Part shown: in pieces, positions 57,315 to 64,000 of the stretch
How positions within the stretch are numbered: the stretch's first letter is position 1
How the letters are laid out: every line of letters starts with the position of its first letter
Source of the DNA: Nilaparvata lugens
Taxonomy: Eukaryota; Arthropoda; Insecta; Hemiptera; Delphacidae
Assembly: GCF_014356525.2 (NCBI RefSeq)
Contig: NC_052504.1
Coordinates: 66,249,114-66,313,113, forward strand
Direction of reading: 5' to 3'
Length of the DNA stretch: 64,000 bases
Position numbers and translations under genes: made by a program
Notes under the pieces: model-generated
Databases searched by the model: none
Seen by the model: the letters and a program-made list of their open reading frames with translations, nothing else
Told to the model about the DNA's origin: nothing

Positions 57315-57446
57315 ATTCTATAAATATTCAGGTACAAAGTGTAAGACACCATTCCACAAGCTACAACTTGGCATCGATCACTAGTGAATTGAATAAACGT
57401 AGACGATTCAGACAACAAAAGAAGAAGTATGCAGAACTGCTTGAAG
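57315..57446 (+). CDS. Host gene, internal exon a (132 nt)
   Basis: Acceptor 'attatactttcag' at 57302-57314 and donor GAAGGTAAGTAAC (gt at 57447) frame an open segment read with 2 leading bases: SINIQVQSVRHHSTSYNLAS then ITSELNKRRRFRQQKKKYAE and LLE, ending in a 1-nt codon remainder (G). It joins exon b in frame (G+TC = Val). Strongly basic helix; looks nuclear. The upstream start of the gene is outside what I can see. Family not recognised. Confidence 0.7.
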
Positions 57447-59422
57447 GTAAGTAACCTAGCATCTAGATTCATAGCCAACAGATTGTGTTGTTTATAGCAA
57501 ATTTATAGTTTTATTATTTTTGGGGCTCTTTCATTTTTATTGTAAATAAATAATATGTTCATATTTATATTTAACTTAGTTGGTAAGAAATTATTCAATA
57601 ATTGCAAAACTAGTTTGAACTGAGAAAGTTTGATGTTCCAAGGAATGAATCCTGAAGGTATTTTGCGATTTCCTTGTTTGTCCCAGACAAGTTCAATTTC
57701 AGTGTAGATTAAGCACATTTCTAAGTTATGAACAGATTAATCAAGGCAGTTGTTTACGATTGGTACAACCCAGCAAATCGCGTCTAGTGACTTCGGTTGA
57801 GATCCAACCTATCTGTTTTGCAAAAATATTATATTGCAATAACCTACGATTACAAACATAGTAGAGTTCTGACACAACTGTGAGTAGTCGTTCGCTGTCG
57901 AGTTGTCAGTAATCGTTCTTCGCCGTTTTTTCTGATTGTTCAAATTGATAATTTTGTGGACCTGGCAGCCAATTTGGATTACTTAATATAGAATACATTT
58001 CTATTAACACACGGAATATGTGTGAGACGAGGATTATGAAGTATTCCAAATTACGAGTAATTTATTTTACTAGAATGTATACTCTGGTAATAAAATCTAT
58101 AACAATTTCATTGAAATAATGAAGCTCATGTATGTACGTTATTCATTCAAAGCAAGCATTTAAAAGTTTTCATTTAAAAACAGTTGGCCAGATCATACAT
58201 TATAGTAGTCAACATGAAAAATCAATGATTATTGGTAAATAATGAATATCACTAGTAAGTTACCAGTATTGATATAACCTAAATCCATTGGTATAGATCC
58301 TATCTATGGAACATTCTATGCCAAAAGGTCTTATCAACTGGTTTGGACCTACTTTGAGCAACACTAAAATTCTAATATCAACTTATTCTCAAATAAATGA
58401 AACTAAATGAAAAGTTGGAGAAGGCGTACCGGTACTCTTTAACGTATCTTACAAACGATAATAATTTTGTTAATTAAGCCTTCCTATTATCCAGATCTTA
58501 AATATCATTGTAATTTACGTAGAACGTTTGTATTACCTACTATGAAACATTTTTGAAAGATTGCATTATCAGCTTATAGAAACCAATAACTGTTTTGAAC
58601 TTCCTGGGAATTTAAAAATTAGTTAATTATGCTTGTTTAAAAATGTTCATTATCTATCATTGTTGCTCAATTGAGAGTTAACGAACTTTTCAATGATAAG
58701 AAAAAGCTGTCTAATAAAAGCATTAATTACTATTCTTTGCATAATATAAATTATCTTTAGTATTTATCTTTCCAATAAATACAGTATGACAATTTAAATC
58801 AATGTAATCCTATCTCCAAGTTCCTTGGTTATCTTTTCTATTTGTTTTTATATCTTATCATCTTGGTATAAATATAGGGTAAAAATTGGAATTATATCAT
58901 TTGAAAATTATATAAAAGTATTATTGATATTGTCGATATCTGTTTTCGGTATTTTATTTGCTGCTACGATTTTCTTCTATTATTGGGTCACTGTATTTTT
59001 AAAATGGAAATACAACGCTTAAATTGGAACAATTAAGTACCAATTAACATTTTTTTGTTAAACTCTCTTTAGTTTGAATTGACGTAATAAAATTTATCAA
59101 TTTTTGAATGCAAGCTAATTTGCATTTATTTACAGTACCTGCACATTGCATTTGCGTGTTTTGTACTTTTTGCTTGTTTAGTTGAAACTATTGAAAGTAA
59201 TTAATAGCCCACTCAAAAACGTTTGCGGCATCCTAATGCAAAGGAAAAGAGTACACTCTTTCTATCTTTGTGGGAACTTGTCCATCTGAAAATGTTATCT
59301 TTGAACTGCATTAAATTTTCCTTCCTAAAACCTCACGATTAAAACTTTAATTTTAAATTTTAAAATCAATTTTATGACAATGAGATATATTTTGAAAAAG
59401 GTAATATTTTTTTAATTTTCAG
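57447..59422 (+). other. Intron a-b of the host gene
   Basis: GTAAGT...TTTTCAG, 1976 bp, AT-rich. No repeat or gene recognised inside. The short frame at 58825-59022 is hydrophobic low-complexity AT-rich sequence and not a supported gene. Confidence 0.6.
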
Positions 59423-59765
59423 TCTTGAGTAGTGGAAGTCATAGCGAGACAAAAGCGAGAGTGAAAAATCTGAAAGCCAAAGATGTTTCACTGCTAGCTG
59501 AAAATCCAAATATAACATTGGAGCAGTTGCACGAGCTGAAGAAGGGTAGCGGTGCAGGCAAAGATGCGCACTTGGCAGAAGAGCGTTTCCCAGCGATCAT
59601 CGAGAATGACATTGTTGCCGAGGAGCATGAGTTTGGAGAGACCGTCGCCGAAAACGAAATGGAAAAGACTCTGCTGTCAGCCGACGATCCCGAGCCTGAA
59701 CCCATTCTGCCACAAGTCGATACTTGTGCCAACAAAGAGAAGAAACGATCGAAAAAGAAACAGAA
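59423..59765 (+). CDS. Host gene, internal exon b (343 nt)
   Basis: Acceptor 'tttttttaattttcag' at 59407-59422 and donor AGAAGTGAGT (gt at 59766-59767). Open throughout: LSSGSHSETKARVKNLKAKD, LLAENPNITLEQLHELKKGS, HLAEERFPAIIENDIVAEEH, LLSADDPEPEPILPQVDTCA and KEKKRSKKKQK. Two-thirds acidic linker, then a basic cluster that could be a nuclear localisation signal. GC content and codon use are clearly higher than the surroundings, which supports real coding. Phase 2 at the 3' end (AA) matches exon c. I cannot name the protein. Confidence 0.8.
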
Positions 59766-60294
59766 GTGAGTAGATGGCTGGAGTTATTCTTGAATAGCAC
59801 ACTTGCACTTTCAGATATTGGAGTAAAATGACCAAAAAATTATTAAGTAGCAACTTGGCTGTGATTAAAATCAACAGAAAACTGTCGTTTCAATAGCTCT
59901 ATTAATTCTGGAAAGAATTCACTTAAAATATAGTTAAATCATTTATTAAATATAAGACGTTACATTCTTTCGCAAAATGAGTTCCTCCATAGGGTAGCCT
60001 ATTTATAGGGATCAAAACTGAAAAATAGTTTGGTTGTTTTCATTTATTTCATAAATGTGTAATTTATTCCAATAATATTCCACAGTTCAAAGTATTTAAG
60101 CATGAAACTTCGTTTAGTGGCGTCCTGTCATGTCGATTGATCAACTGTAAATTCGGCACATGAAAGTGTTAGTTGGTATAGTTCATGTTAATATTTTCAA
60201 AAACAGTAGTTATTACAAAACAAACTATTTAGGGAAATTTAATGACGACCTGTCTTTGATAAATTAGAGATAATAATATCATCGAGTGACCTAG

Positions 60295-60500
60295 CTGGCT
60301 CAGGTCTGGTGTCAGAGTTTTCAGGTCGCACCTGATCAATTTCAGTTCCTCTGACATGACATAACGACTGTTTTTAGGCAGGAACCGACTGCTTAACGTG
60401 CTCATTCGAAACAGTTTTCCACAAAAAATATCTTACCCGGGGCGGGATTAGAACCCGGGCTTCTAAATTATAATGTCAACATCTAATCCTCTCCTCTAAA
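60295..60500 (-). mobile_element. tRNA-like SINE remnant in the host intron
   Basis: On the minus strand 'agaagcccgggttctaatcccgccccggg' (60428-60458) resembles a tRNA T-arm/B box (GGTTCTAATCCC against GGTTCGANTCC). The body continues to 'acctgagccagctaggtcactcgatgat' (about 60285-60312 on the plus strand reversed). A convincing A box was not found. It abuts the LINE fragment at about 60505. Confidence 0.45.
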
Positions 60501-60504
60501 CCTG

Positions 60505-61347
60505 ACTGACAGATACTTTAGGGTCAGGCATGAAAGTTCATATTCTGATTTGAAAGAAATTAAAGCAGGAGTTCCTCAAGGCAGCAGTATTCTAGGACCA
60601 GTTCTTTATCTACTCTACACCAGCGATATTCCCAGCCTTGATGAGAATACTACAGCAACATTTGCGGACGATACAGCCATATTATCGGTAGACAGTAATA
60701 TTCATATTGCAACAGAGAAACTACAGAGATCCATCAACAAAATCCAAGATTGGACTAGAAAGTGGAGAATGAAATTAAATGAAGCAAAGTCGATTCACAT
60801 CAATTTCACCAATAAGAAGGACCATGCCCATAACTATCAACAACCAAGTTGTACCATATGCCAGTTGCAACCAGTTGCTAATGATGCCAAGTATCTAGGT
60901 ATGACCTTGGACGCAAAGATTCGCCACTGGAAGGCCCATGTCAAGGAGAAGAGAGAAGAGCTTGGACTCAAATATAAGAAGCTGTATTGGCTGATCGGAA
61001 GAAACTACATCCTTTCAATCTGAAACAAAGTACTTCTGTACAAACAGTTATTAAAGCCAGTATGGACGTATAGTATACAACTTTGGGAGTGTACCAAAGA
61101 GAGCAACATCAATGTCATACAACGTTTCCAAAACAAGGTGCTGAGGAACATTGTGGATGCTCCTTGGTATGTCAGGAACAGTGATCTTCATAGAGACCTG
61201 GTGTCCACGTTGACCTGGTGTCCACCGATATTCAGAGGCATGCGGAGAGGCACGGGGCGACTCCACCAACATGACAACGTCGAGGCGGTCCAGCTGCTAG
61301 ACAGTGGAGGGGGTAGTGAGGTGGCTCAAAAGGAGGAAACCGTTTGA
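60505..61347 (+). mobile_element. Jockey-type LINE fragment in the host intron
   Basis: Plus strand. 60550-61023: KAGVPQGSSILGPVLYLLYT (block B, with one extra Ser), TATFADDTAIL (catalytic block C), KIQDWTRKWRMKLNEAKSIH, AKYLGMTLDAKIRHWKAHVK, KKLYWLIGRNYILS, then a TGA and, in the same frame, NKVLLYKQLLKPVWTYSIQL, IQRFQNKVLRNIVDAPWYVR and NSDLHRDL. This order is diagnostic of jockey-clade ORF2. 5'-truncated before block A. The tail to about 61347 is degenerate. Confidence 0.9.
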
Positions 61348-61578
61348 ACTAGTGTAGTGCTTGTTCAAGTAGTGTCCAGTGAAAGAGCTGAGCAGTGATT
61401 GATTGAATGTAGCTTCTATAGTGCAGTAGATAGGTGAACATATTAATTAATCAATAGCAAAAGAGTTTCTTATGAGAAATTCACTGTTAAATTTTTCATG
61501 TAGTATTTTAGGATAGAAAAAATTAGCTCATTAGTCTTTTAGACTAGATGGCTATAGTATTGCCCAATAGAAATAAAA
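61348..61578. other. Short intronic spacer
   Basis: Between the LINE fragment and the (CA)n repeat; AT-rich, nothing recognised. Confidence 0.4.
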
Positions 61579-62149
61579 TCTGGTGTGGTACACTCACACA
61601 ACTTTCCTTGCTCATTGAACTATTTAAAATTTTACATCTATTTTCGCTTAAAAACCTTTCCCCTTATTTTGATCAAATATTTCTCTTGTAAAAAAAACAT
61701 CCACGGAACAAAGTGCCCTTTTTATAACCCTACCTTAAAATTTCCAATATAGTTCGCTAAATAAACTTAAGCCTCAATATCAAACGAGAATAATTTGGGA
61801 GAAAAACATAATGACGATTGACGGCAACATATTTGCAACTACGATCAGACTACTGTATATGTGTATATACAATTGTTTTCAGAGTACTTTTTCCTTTATG
61901 TAAATATTGTGAAATTCGATGTTTTTTTTTTGAAATTCGTCAAAACAGCTGTTCTACAGATGAAATATCTTAACTATGACTGTGTTCTTTTTATAAACTG
62001 CTCTACCTACCCACGGTATATGGAAGAAGAAAAAGTAAAAACCGTGTTCCTACCTACCTCATGCACGAGAAGGAGGTTACAAAGTCCATTTCTCAAGGAT
62101 TGGGTGGACCCCCCCATTAGTACCCCAGGAAAAAGACTCATGTCAGTTG

Positions 62150-62770
62150 ATAAAGCTAATAAATAACTATACAGGGTATGGATTTGAAAAAAATCGTTAG
62201 AGCCGTTTTTGAGAAAATCGTGAAAAACATGGTTTTTTAGTAACTGTCATTTTTCTCAAGAATATTACGGAGCTCCTGCAATTTTCACAGAAATGAGACT
62301 CATGTCAGTTGATAGGGCTTATAAATAGCTATCCATGGTATAAATTTGAAGAAAATCGTTAGAGCCGTTTTCGAGAAAACCGTGAAAGACATGGCTTTTT
62401 AGTCATTATCCGTCATTTTTCTCAAGAATATTACGGAGCTCCTGAAATTTTCCCAGAAATGAGACTCATGCCAGTTGATAGGGCTTATAAATAGCTATCC
62501 ATGGTATAAATTTGAAGAAAATCGTTGGAGCCGTTTTCGAGAAAACCGTGAAAAACATGGTTTTTTAGTCATTATCCGCCATTTTTCTCAATAATATTAC
62601 GGAGCTCCTGAAATTTTTCCTGAAATGAGACTTATTTCAGTTGATAGGGCTTATAAATAGCTATCCATGGTATAAATTTGAAGAAAATCGTTAGAGCCAT
62701 TTTCGAGAAAAACGTGAAAAACATGGTTTTTTAGTAATTATCCGCCATTTTTTCCACCATCTTGAATTGA
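62150..62770 (+). repeat. Four tandem 167-bp units
   Basis: 'aaatttgaagaaaatcgttagagccgttttcgagaaaa' recurs at about 62175, 62340, 62507 and 62674. Opposite orientation to the array at 31930-32560. Confidence 0.8.
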
Positions 62771-62873
62771 ATTTTATTGAATTTCTTATTGTCGGGTCCT
62801 CATGGTATAAGGACCTTAAGTTTAAAATTTCAAGTCAATCGGTTAATTAGGAATGGAGTTATCGTGTTCACAG

Positions 62874-62876
<3 letters not shown>

Positions 62877-62964
<88 letters not shown>

Positions 62965-62968
62965 CACA
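62877..62968. repeat. (CA)n microsatellite within the repeat
   Basis: CA dinucleotides with three CCACAC interruptions. Confidence 0.95.
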
Positions 62969-63522
62969 ATACCCAAAAATCATCTTTTTGGACTCAGGGG
63001 ACCTTGAAACGTATAGAAAACTTGAAATTGGGGTACCTTAATTTTTTTTGGAAAGCAATACTTTCCTTACCTATGGTAGTAGGGCAAGGAAAGTAAAAAA
63101 TTTAATCCTCTAGACTAACTGGAGATCATTAATGTCAATATTTCCAAAAGAATGTACCTAAAAACTTAATCAACCTTTCTTTTCTATCTAGAAAATGTTT
63201 TACCTTCGCATGAGAAAAGTAAACTAAAATGTGCCGTATTGATAACTTTAAGAGTATTGATTCTGAAGATTATAAAGGATTTCTTCAGGTTTTTGATTAG
63301 AATTATTCATATTTATGTCGCTGTGCTGAAGACTTGATAAGATCAGGTCATCTATTTGCCATTTAGCTTGAGTTAAATAAATAGAGTTTTTAAAAAAAAC
63401 TTCTACTCTAGATTATAGAGATATAAAGCAATGTACTAAGTGCATAATGTAGTATTTATTGTGATTTTGTCGTGGCTCAGTTTTGTCTTGATTAATGTCA
63501 CCTTTTCTCAATTATGTTACAG

Positions 63523-63628
63523 AGAAACTGTAAGAGAGGATCTTGCAAAGATAAAGCTAAATGAGCTCAAAAAATCTGGCAAACTCGAAAGCTTGAATTC
63601 AGTGCTCTTGGCCTACATAGATGCTTGT
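63523..63628 (+). CDS. Host gene, internal exon c (106 nt)
   Basis: Acceptor 'tttctcaattatgttacag' (63504-63522), donor TGTGTAAGATA (gt at 63629). AA+A = Lys, then ETVREDLAKIKLNELKKSGK and LESLNSVLLAYIDAC: an amphipathic helix-turn-helix, possibly SAP-like (weak). The 3' end is phase 0. Further exons lie beyond the window. With exons a and b it gives 193 continuous residues with all three phases agreeing. Confidence 0.75.
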
Positions 63629-64000
63629 GTAAGATACTTTTTGCTCTTTAAAGTAATTTTATTTTAACAAAAAGAAAAACATAAACCTAATATATATCTG
63701 AAACTGGAGGCATTTTCTCCTAATGAAAACATGCTGGAACTCTTCATTTCCTTTATATCTCATAGTGCACACTTATTATTTCTTTATTTCCAAATATTTT
63801 TCAGTGAGAAGTAGGTTATCTTTTATGCATAATTTCAAAAATCTGTAGACACTGTAGAAATTTTTAATTGATTGATGCTATTTTGCAAAATTCTGTTGGT
63901 TTGGAGAGTCAAAATCTTGACATTGATATTGAACAACTACTCCACTCTTTGCATGTCCTTAATGTTTGAGCAAACATCGTTGAAATTCAGAAAACAATAT
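63629..64000 (+). other. Intron after exon c, cut by the window end
   Basis: Starts GTAAGATAC at 63629. AT-rich, nothing else recognised. Confidence 0.5.

Larger units (their letters stand above)
61579..63095 (+). mobile_element. (CA)n-bearing repeat, plus copy
   Basis: Begins TCTGGTGTGGTACACTCACA and ends GGGCAAGGAAAGTA; flanking A-runs (aaataaaa / aaaaaattt). Order: leader with 'atgacgattgacggcaacatattt' and 'gtcaaaacagctgttctacagatg'; 'ctcatgcacgagaaggaggttacaaag'; four tandem 167-bp units (62150-62770); (CA)n with interruptions 62877-62968; 3' end 'acgtatagaaaacttgaaattggggtacc'. Same family as 31593-33491, with which it defines the complete structure (about 1.5 kb). Non-coding. Confidence 0.85.

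Noticed and set aside
60428..60458. tRNA gene
   Set aside because: Only a T-arm-like B box is present; no acceptor stem pairing or A box could be found, so it was listed as a SINE remnant instead.
62777..63041. His-Thr repeat 'proteins' (also at 31680-31889 and 32966-33238)
   Set aside because: They are translations of (CA)n/(TG)n microsatellite within a non-coding repeat.

Overview
This is a eukaryotic nuclear DNA window, AT-rich and dense in mobile elements, most likely from a hemipteran insect and probably a planthopper. That placement is inferred from several signs: non-LTR retrotransposons of jockey/CR1-like type, a BEL/Pao element, Tc1/mariner and hAT relics, many foldback MITEs, (TG)n tracts inside a repeated element, and degenerate TTAGG-like motifs. 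There are no bacterial operons, no rRNA and no convincing tRNA gene. A 100-N scaffold gap lies at 9170-9269.

Layout: 1-5.2 kb holds foldback elements and a decayed THAP-domain gene. 6.7-8.1 kb holds a hAT fragment and a 5'-truncated LINE, followed by an almost perfect 133-bp palindrome. 9.3-14.5 kb is a decayed minus-strand BEL/Pao element (gag, CCHC-type finger, start of protease) that ends at the gap; it may carry an unusually long LTR and seems to have inserted into a repeat whose intact copy lies at 28.7-29.6 kb. 15.0-20.2 kb is the best-preserved unit: a 5.2-kb DNA transposon with 32-bp terminal inverted repeats. It contains a three-exon transposase-like gene (minus strand) and a 185-bp tandem satellite. 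20.2-22.3 kb is a virus-like or plasmid-like segment: a broken small ORF, two copies of a 288-bp TATA+Inr promoter module, a 119-aa ORF and a G-rich tandem block. 22.3-24.2 kb carries minus-strand transposase fragments.

24-42 kb is mostly non-coding and built of MITEs, microsatellites and nested repeats, including one element inserted inside an inverted copy of itself at 31.6-33.5 kb and two oppositely oriented minisatellite arrays at 36.6-37.4 kb. 42.5-53.6 kb is a stack of three minus-strand LINEs, the second having inserted into the third. 55.15-56.51 kb is an internally deleted mariner-like element with TIRs of about 175-200 bp.

The only convincing host gene is on the plus strand at the right end. 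It has three phase-compatible exons (57315-57446, 59423-59765, 63523-63628) encoding a charged, lysine/glutamate-rich nuclear-looking protein that I cannot name. Its introns contain a tRNA-like SINE, a jockey-type LINE fragment and another copy of the (CA)n-bearing repeat. Some weak exon-like stretches near 39.0-40.0 kb may be a second host gene or pseudogene.
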